A stretch of DNA of 64,000 nt from Lysinibacillus fusiformis (GTDB lineage Bacteria; Bacillota; Bacilli; Bacillales_A; Planococcaceae). Within the stretch, counting starts at the first letter, position 1, and each line of letters begins with the position of its first letter. Below are positions 24,857 through 34,619 of this stretch, piece by piece. The DNA lies in contig JASENG010000005.1 of assembly GCA_030027265.1 (NCBI GenBank), positions 1 to 64,000 of the forward strand. The letters run 5' to 3'. The notes under the pieces were generated by a model. It was not told the DNA's origin. It did not search any database and saw only the letters and a list, made by a program, of their open reading frames with translations. The position numbers and the translations under genes are program-made.

Positions 24857-25648
24857 ATGCAAGTACGTACGACAAGATTAGAGGAAGAGGATGCTAAGAT
24901 TATTTATCAAGAGACCGCTGGATTAGCCATCATTACAATCCATCGACCCCATTTAAAGAATGCATTAACTGCTAATATGTGGAGCCAATTGGCAAAAATC
25001 GCATTGCTAACTCTCGATAATCCGAAAAATAAAGTGCTGCTCCTGCGAGGCTCAGGCGCTAATTTCACGGCAGGTTCCGATATTAAAGAATTCAATTCGA
25101 TTTCTTTAGAGGAAGCAGAAGAGGCATTTGTTCATATGGAAAAAACCATTTCAACCATCGAAAGGTTGCCGATACCAGTCATTGGTGTTATTAATGGTCC
25201 TGCAATGGGGGCTGGACTTGAATTGGCACTTGCCTGTGATATTCGTATCGGTTCAGATAAAGCGCGCATGGGGATTCCGGTCGGGAAATTAGGAATAACG
25301 CTAAATAATAAATTTGCAAAAAGGCTAGTAGACTTGGTTGGACCATCCGCTACAAAGGATTTTGTATTTACCGGGCGCATGTATAAGGCTGAAGAAGCAT
25401 ACAAAGCTGGAATGTTAAACTATTTAGTTGCTGAAAAGGATTTAAATAAATTTGCAATTCGTATGGGGAAACTGGTCGCTGGTATGTCTCCTTCTTCCTT
25501 ATTAGCAGTAAAACGCTCTGTCCAAGAGTGTTTGGATTCCGTGCCCGAGTTATGGAATACTTCCAGCCATTTTGTGGATTCCGAAGACTTTCCGGAAGGT
25601 GTCCGCGCATTTGTTGAAAAACGTCCACCGAAATTTTCACGCAAATAA
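24857..25648 (+). CDS. Enoyl-CoA hydratase/isomerase (crotonase) family protein
   Basis: A 263-aa crotonase-fold protein acting on an acyl-CoA. The CoA-binding stretch GSGANFTAGSDIKEF (about 73-87) and the second oxyanion-hole segment INGPAMGAGLELALACDIRIG (about 113-133) are both present. The position of the first catalytic Glu of true hydratases reads E119-like only loosely, so hydratase, isomerase or another crotonase reaction cannot be chosen. AGGGG lies about 9 nt before the ATG. It stands alone, away from the CoA-metabolism cluster at 33-45 kb, and ends in a strong hairpin. Confidence 0.9.
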   Translation: MQVRTTRLEEEDAKIIYQETAGLAIITIHRPHLKNALTANMWSQLAKIALLTLDNPKNKVLLLRGSGANFTAGSDIKEFNSISLEEAEEAFVHMEKTISTIERLPIPVIGVINGPAMGAGLELALACDIRIGSDKARMGIPVGKLGITLNNKFAKRLVDLVGPSATKDFVFTGRMYKAEEAYKAGMLNYLVAEKDLNKFAIRMGKLVAGMSPSSLLAVKRSVQECLDSVPELWNTSSHFVDSEDFPEGVRAFVEKRPPKFSRK

Positions 25649-25653
25649 AGATA

Positions 25654-25687
25654 AGTCTGCCTAGAAATACACCTTTCTAGGCAGACT
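25654..25687. terminator. 14-bp perfect hairpin between convergent genes
   Basis: Arms agtctgcctagaaa and tttctaggcagact with a 6-nt loop. The T run is poor on the plus strand and moderate on the minus strand, so it may stop both convergent transcripts. Confidence 0.75.
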
Positions 25688-25706
25688 CACCCAACCCGTT
25701 ATTTCT

Positions 25707-26513
25707 TCATATAATACCTTTAATTGTAATCTCGATAGACAACGGTTCGAATTCAAAATGACGTATAAATTGTTCCGAAATTAATTGCTGTAATCCGCGC
25801 ATTTTCTCCATCACATCATAATTTACAGGTGAAGCTATATAGACGGCAATATATAATATTTGTCTGTATTCTTTCATAACAAATTGAATCGATTCAATTT
25901 TCGCAATGACCCTGAATTGCGTAATAATATGTTTTACTAAATCCACATATACATTTTTGGATATCACAATTACTTGCTGGTGAAAATCAGGCTGTACAAT
26001 GGTTGTCTCCCCTAGTTTCACTTTATTTTTCGAAAAGATATCAAACCCTCTTTGAATAAACCGTTTAAAAAAATTTTGTTCTACCTGTTTATATGGAATT
26101 GGCATTACGTGTTTTCCTTGTGTACTCCGGATAAATTGCGCCATTTGAATTTCTCTTTTTGAACGGATTTCATCAATATGGTGATATTGTAGAATAGGTT
26201 CTAGCTGTAAACGCTTTGCAATCTTTTTTGTCATTTTATCTGAAGTTCCGATAATCAGGATGGATTGTACCTCATACTTTTTAATGGCATCGATAACTTG
26301 CTGTTGATGCTCAACCTCTTGGAATATCGCTCGACGAACAGCCGTAATCGTATTTTTTTCAAATTTAGCTGATGTTCCTGCTATTTTCTCTCCATTTATA
26401 ATTAATAATCCATCATCAATAATTGCTTCGATTTGGTTTTCGTATGCAAATTGAATTGCACTCGTACTTTTTCCAGTCCCGCTAGGCCCGCTTAAAGAAT
26501 GTACAATCATCAT
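25707..26513 (-). CDS. P-loop ATPase with C-terminal Asp23/Gls24-like domain
   Basis: The N-terminus (from the ATG at 26513) shows a Walker A motif SGPSGTGKST at about residues 8-17, followed by a small nucleotide-binding fold (residues to about 120, with SILIIGTSDKMTKKIA). A charged linker follows. The C-terminal 90 residues (VYVDLVKHIITQFRVIAKIE, then YIAVYIASPVNYDVMEKMRGLQQLISEQ and LSIEITIKGI) follow the strand-helix pattern of Asp23/Gls24 envelope-stress proteins. The fusion suggests a nucleotide-dependent factor acting with Asp23-type proteins at the membrane. The frame is open to a GTG at 26522, but GGAG lies 8 nt before the ATG. No operon partner is seen. Confidence 0.78.
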   Translation of the reverse strand: MMIVHSLSGPSGTGKSTSAIQFAYENQIEAIIDDGLLIINGEKIAGTSAKFEKNTITAVRRAIFQEVEHQQQVIDAIKKYEVQSILIIGTSDKMTKKIAKRLQLEPILQYHHIDEIRSKREIQMAQFIRSTQGKHVMPIPYKQVEQNFFKRFIQRGFDIFSKNKVKLGETTIVQPDFHQQVIVISKNVYVDLVKHIITQFRVIAKIESIQFVMKEYRQILYIAVYIASPVNYDVMEKMRGLQQLISEQFIRHFEFEPLSIEITIKGII

Positions 26514-26734
26514 CAAATCCACTCCAACCCGTTTTTTATAGTGTAAATCAAATTTATAAAAGATTCTATTCTTATGAAAAAGGAGCTCTACATAATAGAG
26601 TGAAGTCTTTCTAATCCTGAATGTTTCTCTATATTTTCTCTTTATTTCATTTTTTCTTAAAAATTAGCCAATTTGTGCAGGCTCTATGTTAAAATGTGAT
26701 TTATATTTTTATAGAGTAGAAGGAGTGATCCATC

Positions 26735-27901
26735 ATGAGAGTGAATCCGTCAAAGAAAATGTCATTATTTGAACCTGCAATTTTTGCGAAGTTGAAAAGC
26801 TTTGCAAAGCAACAAGAAAAATTGCTCGGGTTTAACTTAATCGACTTAAGTTTAGGCAGTCCTGATATCCCCCCACATGATATGCTCCTTAAATCCATGT
26901 CGGAACTAAGCAGTCAGGCCTCATCCTACGGCTACACGTTAACTGGCTCGAATGAATTTTATGAAGCGGTTGCTAGATACTATTTGCGTGTAAATAAGGT
27001 TGAACTAAACCCTCAACATGAAATCGTTCAAACAATTGGCTCCCAGGAAGGGCTAGTCCACTTACCGATTGCATTTTGTGATCCAGGAGATTACGTTCTT
27101 ACAACAAACCCAGGATATGTTGCCTATGCAGCCGGAATCACTTTAGCAGGCGCAACCCCTTATTACATACCACTAGATGGAGACAACGGATTTCTGCCGA
27201 AGCTTAGTGCCATCCCGGAAGAAATCGCACATAAAGCAAAATTATTCATATTAAATATGCCGGGAAATCCTGTTCCAATGGCCCCCTCTATAGAGTACTT
27301 TACAGAAGTAGTGGATTTCGCTAAGAAGTACAATATTATTGTCTTACATGATGCGGCATACTCCGAATTTTATTTTACTGGGGATTCACCGATTAGTTTT
27401 CTGGCAGCACCCGGAGCAAAAGATGTTGGATTAGAAATCAATTCCCTTTCAAAAAGCTTTAGTTTAGCAGGTGCCAGAGTCGCTTACATTGCAGGCAATG
27501 CCGAAATGATTGACATTATCAAACAATTGAAATCCAACTTGGACTTCGGAATTTTCAACCCAATACAAGCAACAGCTGCTCTTGCATTAGATCATGCGGA
27601 GGAAATCACGGCACCACTTCGCACAACATTTGCGAAACGCCATGCTATTCTTATGCAGGGGCTATTAAATCTTGGTTGGGAAGTAGCCCCTTCTAACGGA
27701 GGAATGTTTGTATGGGCGAAGTATCCTTATGAGATAGACAGTGTATCCTTTGCGTTTAAAGCCATCGAACAAACGGGTGTTCTAATGGTGCCAGGAACTG
27801 CATTTGGCTCAGAAGGTGAAGGGTTTGTTCGTTTGGCGCTGGTTCAAAACGAAAATCTACTAAGTGAAGCAGTAAGTCGCTTGAAAACTTTATCAATATA
27901 A
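26735..27901 (+). CDS. PLP-dependent class I/II aminotransferase
   Basis: A 388-aa fold-type I aminotransferase that moves an amino group between an amino acid and a 2-oxo acid. The PLP lysine is K240 in SLSKSFSLAGAR. The substrate-binding stretch is FILNMPGNPVPMA, where NPTGA is more usual, and the aspartate that pairs with PLP is D206 in VLHDAAYSE. The resemblance is to LL-diaminopimelate- and alanine-type transaminases, but the substrate cannot be assigned. GGAG lies about 9 nt before the ATG. It is monocistronic. Confidence 0.92.
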   Translation: MRVNPSKKMSLFEPAIFAKLKSFAKQQEKLLGFNLIDLSLGSPDIPPHDMLLKSMSELSSQASSYGYTLTGSNEFYEAVARYYLRVNKVELNPQHEIVQTIGSQEGLVHLPIAFCDPGDYVLTTNPGYVAYAAGITLAGATPYYIPLDGDNGFLPKLSAIPEEIAHKAKLFILNMPGNPVPMAPSIEYFTEVVDFAKKYNIIVLHDAAYSEFYFTGDSPISFLAAPGAKDVGLEINSLSKSFSLAGARVAYIAGNAEMIDIIKQLKSNLDFGIFNPIQATAALALDHAEEITAPLRTTFAKRHAILMQGLLNLGWEVAPSNGGMFVWAKYPYEIDSVSFAFKAIEQTGVLMVPGTAFGSEGEGFVRLALVQNENLLSEAVSRLKTLSI

Positions 27902-27932
27902 ATGTGAATAATTAAGTCTTTACTCTCCCCAA

Positions 27933-27965
27933 AAAAGGATGTCTCAACTGTCGAGACATCCTTTT
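27933..27965. terminator. Bidirectional terminator
   Basis: A 13-bp stem (aaaaggatgtctc / gagacatcctttt) with a 7-nt loop between the convergent genes ending at 27901 and 27975. Confidence 0.92.
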
Positions 27966-27974
27966 CCGATTGAA

Positions 27975-29201
27975 TTACATATCATATTTATTTTCGCTAT
28001 CACGTTCGTATCGATTGTATCTTCTTTTTAATAGCCCGAACAAATGACTGATTAATACTTTTAATAGCGCATAAGCAGGAATACCTAATATAACACCAGC
28101 AACCCCAAATAATGACCCAAATGTTAATAAAACAAAAATAATCGTAATTGGATGGACAGAGAGGGATTTTCCCATAATATTGGGTGTAATGAACTTCCCT
28201 TCTATTAACTGTACAACCGTCCATACAACGATCAATTTCACCAGCATGATCGGTGATGTAACAATCGCTATAACAAGTGCTGGTGTAATGGCGATTACCG
28301 GTCCTAAATACGGCACAACGCTTGTAACCATCGCTAAAATTCCCAATAAGAAAGCATAATCAAGCTGGATAATTAAAAAACCAATCGTCATCATGACACC
28401 GATACAAATGGATACCAATATTTGGCCAAGTATGTACGAACTTACTTGCTTATCCATCTCTTTTAAAACTTGTCCTACTTCATTTCGTGCACGCGGCGGA
28501 AAGATTCTCAAAATGAATTTCGGTAATTTTTCACCTTCATAAAGCAAATAAAATAAGATGAATGGTACAGTAACCAGGGACAATACGATGCCAGTTAATG
28601 TGGAAACGAATCCAGTAATCCCTGTAGCAACAGTTGAAGCAATGTTCGTAATCGTGTCTCTTACAGTTGAGACCAGGTCATTAGAAACCTTGTCTAAAAC
28701 TGTTTCAGACTCAAGGTCATACTTTGCAAGTAATTCATGAAATCCCGGACTATCAAAGTATGCCATCGTTTTTTCCGTGAATTGATTAAAGTACGCTGGA
28801 AAATCTTCCACTAAGTTTGTAAATTGTTCTCGTAAAAATGGATAGACAAGTAAGGAAAGCAATGTCAGGAGTGCGCCCACAATTACATAGAGTATTAAAA
28901 TTACTAGGCTTCGAGGTACTTTTCCCTTTCCGCTTTTATCCGCTAATCTTACAAATGGCCGTAAAAGATAGTAGCCAATAATCGCTAAGACGCCCGGTAA
29001 AATAACAACTTCAAATAAAACTTGCAGTGGGTAAAAGATAAAATTAACTTTATTGAATACAAAAATAATGCAACCAGCCAAAAGTAATGTAATCAGTAAA
29101 AATAAGAGATTTTTCCCACCTAAAAATCGGATAAATTTTGTCTGGAAAAATGATGATCTTTCCCTTGTTAACCGATCTTCATAACCCTTTTCTCTCTCCA
29201 A
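27975..29201 (-). CDS. AI-2E family (UPF0118) membrane protein
   Basis: A 408-aa integral membrane protein with about eight helices and the family C-terminal stretches VTSVVPYLGPVIAITPALVIA and EGKFITPNIMGKSLSVHPITIIF. The family includes proposed autoinducer-2 exporters and Na+/H+ antiporters. Bacillus has several paralogues (YueF, YdbI, YrrI, YtvI), and which this matches cannot be told. The start is a TTG at 29201 with GGGGTGG 4-5 nt upstream; the nearby ATG is out of frame. It is a single-gene unit. Confidence 0.92.
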   Translation of the reverse strand: MEREKGYEDRLTRERSSFFQTKFIRFLGGKNLLFLLITLLLAGCIIFVFNKVNFIFYPLQVLFEVVILPGVLAIIGYYLLRPFVRLADKSGKGKVPRSLVILILYVIVGALLTLLSLLVYPFLREQFTNLVEDFPAYFNQFTEKTMAYFDSPGFHELLAKYDLESETVLDKVSNDLVSTVRDTITNIASTVATGITGFVSTLTGIVLSLVTVPFILFYLLYEGEKLPKFILRIFPPRARNEVGQVLKEMDKQVSSYILGQILVSICIGVMMTIGFLIIQLDYAFLLGILAMVTSVVPYLGPVIAITPALVIAIVTSPIMLVKLIVVWTVVQLIEGKFITPNIMGKSLSVHPITIIFVLLTFGSLFGVAGVILGIPAYALLKVLISHLFGLLKRRYNRYERDSENKYDM

Positions 29202-29320
29202 AAAACCACCCCGTCAAACTATGAATTTATAATTCATTTTATTTTATCATGTATAATGTTTTTTCATAAAGTGTAACGACTACCATCCATTGGAATTTTT
29301 CTTAACAATTGGATATAAAA

Positions 29321-29349
29321 ATTAGGAGGAAAATTATTCCTCCTCTAAT
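29321..29349 (-). terminator. Terminator overlapping the LCP stop codon
   Basis: On the minus strand attagaggaggaa pairs with ttcctcctaat and is followed by TTTTTATA. The left arm is made of the last coding triplets (three Glu codons) of the LCP gene. Confidence 0.85.
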
Positions 29350-30287
29350 TGCAAAAAGTCATGTAACTTCTGTTTATTTGTATCAAGATCAATCTCGATT
29401 ACATCTCCGGCATGTCGGTAAGATTGGTAGCTGTAGCTGCCTTCAACAGGGATTGTTAGTTTTTCGATTTCTACTTTCCCGCCAACAGCTAGAGACAGCA
29501 CAGTCTTAATCTCTTCAGAGGTCGTTAAATCTGTAGTGATATATCCTTGGGCAGCACCGATTAATTTAGGAAGATTATTTATATTTTTAGGTGATAATAA
29601 TTCATCCTTTAATGCATCAATCACCTTTTGTTGACGTTCTACACGTCCAAAATCTCCGTCTGCATCATGCCGGAATCGTGCATAGCCCAGCAGCTCTTGT
29701 CCATTTAATTGCTGAACACCCTTTGATAAGTTAACTCCTATAAAAGCCGACATATCTTTTTCCACGTCCATTTCAATGCCATTCGGTGCAAGTATATCGA
29801 TCAGTGATTCAAAACTTTTAAAATCGATCAATGCATAATGATGTATCGGAACTTCAAACATAGAATTTAAAGTATCTTTTAACAGCTGGACACCATCTAA
29901 ATAGTAGGCAGTATTTAATTTATAGGATTTATAGCCAGGTATATCAGCATAGATATCTCGCATAAACGATACAAGTTTCAAATCTTTTGTATCCTGGTTC
30001 CAAGATAGCAGCATCATTGTATCTGAACGAGATTCCTCCTCCCCCCTTGTATCCACACCGATAATTAAATAGTTTTTAACGGTTTTATGTGCTTGATCTG
30101 CAACAAATTCCTCTTTTGGCAATTTCGTTTCCTCTGCAAGACTAAGCCCCTTTTGATATTGAAAATAAGAATAAATGCCGATGCCTATCATCAGTAATAA
30201 TAATAGTGTAAAAAACAGCCTTCCCTTTCGTAACTTCCGTTTTTTATATCGAGTCTCTCTCTGCTCTTCTATTTGATGTTCTTCCAT
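29334..30287 (-). CDS. LytR-CpsA-Psr (LCP) family wall-polymer ligase
   Basis: LCP enzymes attach teichoic acids or other anionic polymers to peptidoglycan on the outside of the membrane. The 317-aa protein has a basic cytoplasmic tail (1-24), one membrane anchor (about 25-45) and the extracellular LCP domain. Pyrophosphate-binding motifs are VDTRGEEESRSDTMMLLSW (about 82-100), MRDIYADIPGYKSYKLNTAY and the hallmark ARFRHDADGDFGRVERQ (about 205-221). It resembles B. subtilis TagT/TagU. GGGGGAG lies 7 nt before the ATG. It is monocistronic, so which polymer it handles is open. Confidence 0.94.
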   Translation of the reverse strand: MEEHQIEEQRETRYKKRKLRKGRLFFTLLLLLMIGIGIYSYFQYQKGLSLAEETKLPKEEFVADQAHKTVKNYLIIGVDTRGEEESRSDTMMLLSWNQDTKDLKLVSFMRDIYADIPGYKSYKLNTAYYLDGVQLLKDTLNSMFEVPIHHYALIDFKSFESLIDILAPNGIEMDVEKDMSAFIGVNLSKGVQQLNGQELLGYARFRHDADGDFGRVERQQKVIDALKDELLSPKNINNLPKLIGAAQGYITTDLTTSEEIKTVLSLAVGGKVEIEKLTIPVEGSYSYQSYRHAGDVIEIDLDTNKQKLHDFLQLEEE

Positions 30288-30473
30288 ATACTCTCCCCCT
30301 GACGAAAATTCAATTACGAGACGTTTGGAATCATAGAAAGGTTCATTTTTCCATTATTATACTACGGCTTTAGATAAGAAGCTTGAAAAACCCATGGATA
30401 ATTTCAATAATTTGTTTCGTTATCTATATCATGGTACAATACTATTTATTTTAAGCATTGGAGGCGTAAAAAT

Positions 30474-30989
30474 ATGGAAAAAGCTACATTTGCAGGTGGA
30501 TGTTTCTGGTGTATGGTAAAACCTTTTGTAGAATGGGATGGAATACATAAAGTAACTTCCGGCTATATGGGTGGACATTTAGAAAACCCTACATATGAAC
30601 AAGTAAAAAAAGGAGATTCTGGACATTTAGAAGTTGTTCAAATCGAATTTGACCCTAGTATTTTCCCTTATGAGAAATTACTGGAAATCTATTGGGTGCA
30701 AATTGATCCGACTGATGACGGCGGACAATTCCATGATCGCGGAGAATCTTATAAAACAGCTATCTTCTATCATTCAGATGAACAGCAAAAGCTAGCTGAA
30801 CTCTCAAAACAGCAATTAGCGGAAAGCGGACGTTTTAAAAAACCTATTGTAACGGAAATCAGAGAAGCTCGTACATTCTTTGAAGCCGAGGATTATCACC
30901 AGGATTATTATAAAAAAGAAGAAAAACATTACAAGGAAGACCGCGCAATCTCTGGCAGAGATGAGTTTATTGACGCTCATTGGAAATAA
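30474..30989 (+). CDS. msrA: Peptide-methionine (S)-S-oxide reductase
   Basis: MsrA repairs oxidised methionine residues in proteins using thioredoxin. The 171-aa protein has the catalytic GCFWC motif (C10), the [15 protein letters not shown] stretch and the conserved [12 protein letters not shown]13 of the same motif is the only other cysteine, and the usual C-terminal recycling cysteines are absent, so recycling would rely on C13 or an external thiol. No msrB partner lies next to it. GGAGG lies 8 nt before the ATG, and a strong terminator follows. Confidence 0.96.
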   Translation: MEKATFAGGCFWCMVKPFVEWDGIHKVTSGYMGGHLENPTYEQVKKGDSGHLEVVQIEFDPSIFPYEKLLEIYWVQIDPTDDGGQFHDRGESYKTAIFYHSDEQQKLAELSKQQLAESGRFKKPIVTEIREARTFFEAEDYHQDYYKKEEKHYKEDRAISGRDEFIDAHWK

Positions 30990-31029
30990 TTCTTTCCCAA
31001 TCATTTCATGGGCAATAAGATAAATTAAC

Positions 31030-31067
31030 AAAAGGCGACAAATTCAAGATGAATTTTGTCGCCTTTT
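31030..31067 (+). terminator. Terminator of msrA
   Basis: A long stem (aaaaggcgaca-aattc / gaatt-ttgtcgcctttt, one bulge) ends in a T run, between the convergent msrA and recQ genes; it may act both ways. Confidence 0.9.
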
Positions 31068-31110
31068 ACTATTTAATAGCGCTTTTAGGGCTATTCTACC
31101 ATGGTTATCG

Positions 31111-32865
31111 TTAAATGAATTCACTGATTGCGGCAAGGAATCTCGACCCATATCGTTCCAGTTTATTTTGACCAACCCCGCTCACTTCCAAGAACATTTG
31201 TTCGTCAGTCGGTTTTTTCTCACACATATCCTTTAATGTCTTATCAGAAAAGACAACAAATGGCGGTACACCCTCTTGTTCTGCTAATTCTTTTCGAACC
31301 GCTCGTAAATGTTCGAATAAAGGATCATCCTGTTTCACAGTGGTTACTTCCAGCTTCGTACGACGTAACACTTGTTTTTTTCCTAAAAGAACTGCTTTTC
31401 CATCATCGGAAATATAGATTGTGGGGAATTGCCCCGGTTGGACAAGCAAAACTTTTTCAGAAATTAAGAATTCGATAAAACTTGAAATTTCCTTTGCCGT
31501 CATGGATTTTAAGATGCCAAATGTAGTTAAATGCCTAAATCCTTCAATTTTTTTATTGCGCGATCCTGACAATACTTGGGCGGTAATCGTTTTGCCAAAT
31601 TTTTGCCCCATACGAGCTACACAGGACAGCACTTTTTGCGCATCCTCCGTTACATCCATCTTAGGGCGCGCATCAATACAATTGCTGCATTGCCCACATT
31701 CCTTGACCTGTGTTTCACCAAAATACTGTACTATGTATGATTGTAAACAAGTTTCTGTATGACAGTAATCGACCATGCTTTGGAGTTTCTCCAGTTCAAG
31801 TGGAATTCGTGAGCGATCTTGTGCTTGATCGATCAAAAAACGCTGTGTCTGTTCATCAGATGAACTATAAAGCAAGATACATTCACTTGGCAATCCATCT
31901 CGCCCAGCCCTACCAGCTTCTTGATAATAGCTTTCCATATTTCGTGGCATTTGATAATGGATCACGAAGCGAACATTCGTTTTGTTTATGCCCATCCCGA
32001 ATGCATTTGTGGCTACCATGACTTGCACTTCGTCCTGCAAGAAACGATTTTGTTCCTGAGTTCGATCAGCTTCCCCCATTCCGCCATGATACTTTGCTGC
32101 ACGTACACCGCTCTTTAATAACAGTTCATATACGGCTTCTACTGATTTTCTAGTCGCAGCATAGATAATACCCACTTCATTGGGGTTATTTTTCACATAT
32201 TTTTTAATATATTGCTCTCTGTTTTCTCCTATCAGGACCTTGAATGATAGATTATCCCGCGAAAAGCCAGTAATAAAACTATCATTTTCGCTAATGTGCA
32301 ATAAGGTGCAAATATCTTCGCTGACTGTTGGTGTAGCGGTTGCTGTTAAGGCAATGACAGTTGGCTTTTTTGTCCATAAAGAAACAAGAGAAGAAATGGT
32401 TCTATAGCTTGGTCTAAAATCATGCCCCCATTGAGAGATACAATGGGCTTCATCTATTGCAATAAGAGGCACATTTAATTGTGAAAGCTCGTTTCGGAAC
32501 ATCTCATTTTCAAGTCGTTCGGGTGCAATATATAGTAGCTTTACATTGCCATTTCTTACATTAGCCATCGTTTCATCGATTTGACTATACGTTAATGAAC
32601 TATTAATATAAGCAGCTTGTATACCATTGGAATGAAGAAGATCCACTTGATCCTTCATTAAGGAGATTAGCGGGGATATAACTACGGTTGTGCCCTGGAC
32701 ACATAAGGCAGGCACCTGATAACAAAGGGACTTCCCGCCTCCAGTAGGCATAACGCATAGTGTATCCCGGCCATTTAGTACATTCTCAATTACTTGCTGT
32801 TGACCAATTCGAAACTGTTCGTATCCAAAAAATTGTTTTAAAACCTGCTGTGCTTGTTGTATCAT
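31111..32865 (-). CDS. recQ: ATP-dependent DNA helicase RecQ
   Basis: A 3'-5' DNA helicase of recombination and fork repair. The 584-aa protein has the full bacterial RecQ layout: superfamily-2 helicase core with PTGGGKS (Walker A, about 40-46), DEAH in IAIDEAHCISQWGHDF, and the Q/R motif MPRNMESYYQEAGRAGRDG. Next is the zinc-binding RQC region with four cysteines (C368 and C-x2-C-x2-C type: CHTETC...CGQCSNC), and last a C-terminal HRDC domain (about 510-584). Length is normal. It is a single-gene unit. Confidence 0.96.
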   Translation of the reverse strand: MIQQAQQVLKQFFGYEQFRIGQQQVIENVLNGRDTLCVMPTGGGKSLCYQVPALCVQGTTVVISPLISLMKDQVDLLHSNGIQAAYINSSLTYSQIDETMANVRNGNVKLLYIAPERLENEMFRNELSQLNVPLIAIDEAHCISQWGHDFRPSYRTISSLVSLWTKKPTVIALTATATPTVSEDICTLLHISENDSFITGFSRDNLSFKVLIGENREQYIKKYVKNNPNEVGIIYAATRKSVEAVYELLLKSGVRAAKYHGGMGEADRTQEQNRFLQDEVQVMVATNAFGMGINKTNVRFVIHYQMPRNMESYYQEAGRAGRDGLPSECILLYSSSDEQTQRFLIDQAQDRSRIPLELEKLQSMVDYCHTETCLQSYIVQYFGETQVKECGQCSNCIDARPKMDVTEDAQKVLSCVARMGQKFGKTITAQVLSGSRNKKIEGFRHLTTFGILKSMTAKEISSFIEFLISEKVLLVQPGQFPTIYISDDGKAVLLGKKQVLRRTKLEVTTVKQDDPLFEHLRAVRKELAEQEGVPPFVVFSDKTLKDMCEKKPTDEQMFLEVSGVGQNKLERYGSRFLAAISEFI

Positions 32866-32949
32866 AGTATACCTCTCTAGTTAAGTGGTGCTCTTATTAT
32901 ACTACGAAAAGACACTAAATGAAAAAAATGCTAATTTAAATAAAATTAA

Positions 32950-32980
32950 GAGTACAATTCGACATGAACAAATTGTACTC
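32950..32980 (-). terminator. Terminator of the CoA-transferase operon
   Basis: On the minus strand gagtacaatt pairs with aattgtactc over an 11-nt loop and is followed by a T-rich tract, about 50 bp past the last CoA-transferase gene. Confidence 0.82.
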
Positions 32981-33027
32981 TTTCACTCTATATATCGAAA
33001 TCTTCAAAATAGTTCAGAAAAAAGCTT

Positions 33028-34563
33028 CTAGATAAAAATCCCCGCATCCATAAGTTTGAGATTGTTTGAAATGATTGGCTTGAAACTCATATGATCTAAA
33101 ATATCTCTCTGGAGGTCTATCCCAGGGGCTATTTCAGTAAGTTTCAGACCTTTTTTTGTTAATATAAAAACAGCTCGTTCCGTTACATAGATAACGTTTC
33201 GGGAATGATTCGAAGCATAAATGCCACTGAAGGTAATTTGTTGAGTCTGCTCTATGAATTTGGCAACCCTGCCTTCTTGCAGAATATCCAGCCGGCCATT
33301 TTCAATCGAAACCTGTAGTCCATCCGTAGTAAAAGTAGTACAAAACACAACTTTTTTGGCATTTTGAGTTATATCGATAAACCCTCCACATCCAATGGCC
33401 CTTCCATTGAATTTTGAAACATTGACATTGCCAGACCGGTCAACTTCTGCCGCCCCCATAAATGTAATATCGATACCTGTTCCATGGTAATAATCGAATA
33501 AATATTCATGTTCTATAATTGCATCGGCATTCCTAGCGACACCAAATTCATTTTTCCCTACTGCTGTACCTCCAATGATGCCTGATTCAAGGGTTAACAC
33601 AATATCTTCACCAATACCTTCTTCAGTTGCAATATTGCCTATAACATCTCCAGGAATACCAATCCCTAAATTGACAACGGCTTTTTTCTCTAATTCTTGT
33701 ACAGCTCGACGTCCAATTATTTTTCGGATATCAAGAGGAATTGGTTTTATCGATTCTTTCGGCGTGCGGATATCTCCGGAGAATACTGGCGAATAGACTT
33801 CGCTAGGTGTTTGTTTATGGTCTTCATATGGATTTTCAACTAACACATATTCATCAATTAAATATCCCGGTACCACAACATTCTTAGGATGGAATGAATC
33901 TTTTTGTGCCACGTATTTCACTTGAGCAATGACTTTTCCTCCGTAAGCTTTTGCCGCCTGGGCAGCTGATAAGATTTCTAATTTTAGTGGCTCTTCATCA
34001 GTTGTCAGGTTTCCGGATTCATCGATACTTGTTCCCCGAATGAAAACGTAATCAAGAGGAATTGAAGGATACAATAAAAACTCTTCTTCATTTATGTTTA
34101 TCACTTGTATAAGATCTCCGGCTGCTTTTGTTCTTTCATTAAACTTTCCGCCTTCTATACGCGGGTCTACGAAAGTACCTAATCCTACAGGAGATATTTG
34201 TCCCGGCATTTTATTTGCCATTGCACGCAGCAGATGAGTTAACTGACCTTGAGGCCAACAGTAGCACTCTATTTTATTTTCTTCTATTAATTTTCTTGCT
34301 TTTGGAGCCAATCCCCAATGCCCGCCAATAATACGCCGGATTAAACCTTCCTCAGCAATATTTTCAAGACCATTAGTTTTATCGGATTGGCCTGCCGTGT
34401 GAAATACAGTTAAATTTTTAGGATGCCCGCTATTTCTGTAAACGCCGCCTATTGCTTGCAAAATTCTGTCGCACTGCCCCATACCACCAAAGCCTACAAG
34501 ACCGATTGTACTATTATCGGGAATTTTTCGAGCAAGTTCCAATGCATCAATTAATTTAGCCAC
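33028..34563 (-). CDS. Family I CoA-transferase, fused subunits (copy 1)
   Basis: Enzymes of this type move CoA from a donor such as acetyl-CoA onto a free carboxylic acid (acetate/propionate/3-oxoacid CoA-transferases; B. subtilis YdiF-like). At 511 aa it contains both halves of the enzyme: the alpha-like part (1-270) with VGFGGMGQCDRIL, and the beta-like part with VVNLGIGIPGDVIG and the catalytic Glu in LTLESGIIGG (about residue 330). The GTG at 34563 has AAGGTGATC upstream. It is the last gene of the island and lies 57 bp after a paralogue of the same size. It probably activates the imported acid or its product; the substrate is unknown. Confidence 0.93.
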   Translation of the reverse strand: MAKLIDALELARKIPDNSTIGLVGFGGMGQCDRILQAIGGVYRNSGHPKNLTVFHTAGQSDKTNGLENIAEEGLIRRIIGGHWGLAPKARKLIEENKIECYCWPQGQLTHLLRAMANKMPGQISPVGLGTFVDPRIEGGKFNERTKAAGDLIQVININEEEFLLYPSIPLDYVFIRGTSIDESGNLTTDEEPLKLEILSAAQAAKAYGGKVIAQVKYVAQKDSFHPKNVVVPGYLIDEYVLVENPYEDHKQTPSEVYSPVFSGDIRTPKESIKPIPLDIRKIIGRRAVQELEKKAVVNLGIGIPGDVIGNIATEEGIGEDIVLTLESGIIGGTAVGKNEFGVARNADAIIEHEYLFDYYHGTGIDITFMGAAEVDRSGNVNVSKFNGRAIGCGGFIDITQNAKKVVFCTTFTTDGLQVSIENGRLDILQEGRVAKFIEQTQQITFSGIYASNHSRNVIYVTERAVFILTKKGLKLTEIAPGIDLQRDILDHMSFKPIISNNLKLMDAGIFI

Positions 34564-34619
34564 ATGATCACCTTCCTATTACCTACCGATTTCTTAATGT
34601 ACTGAAGGTATAGAAAAAC

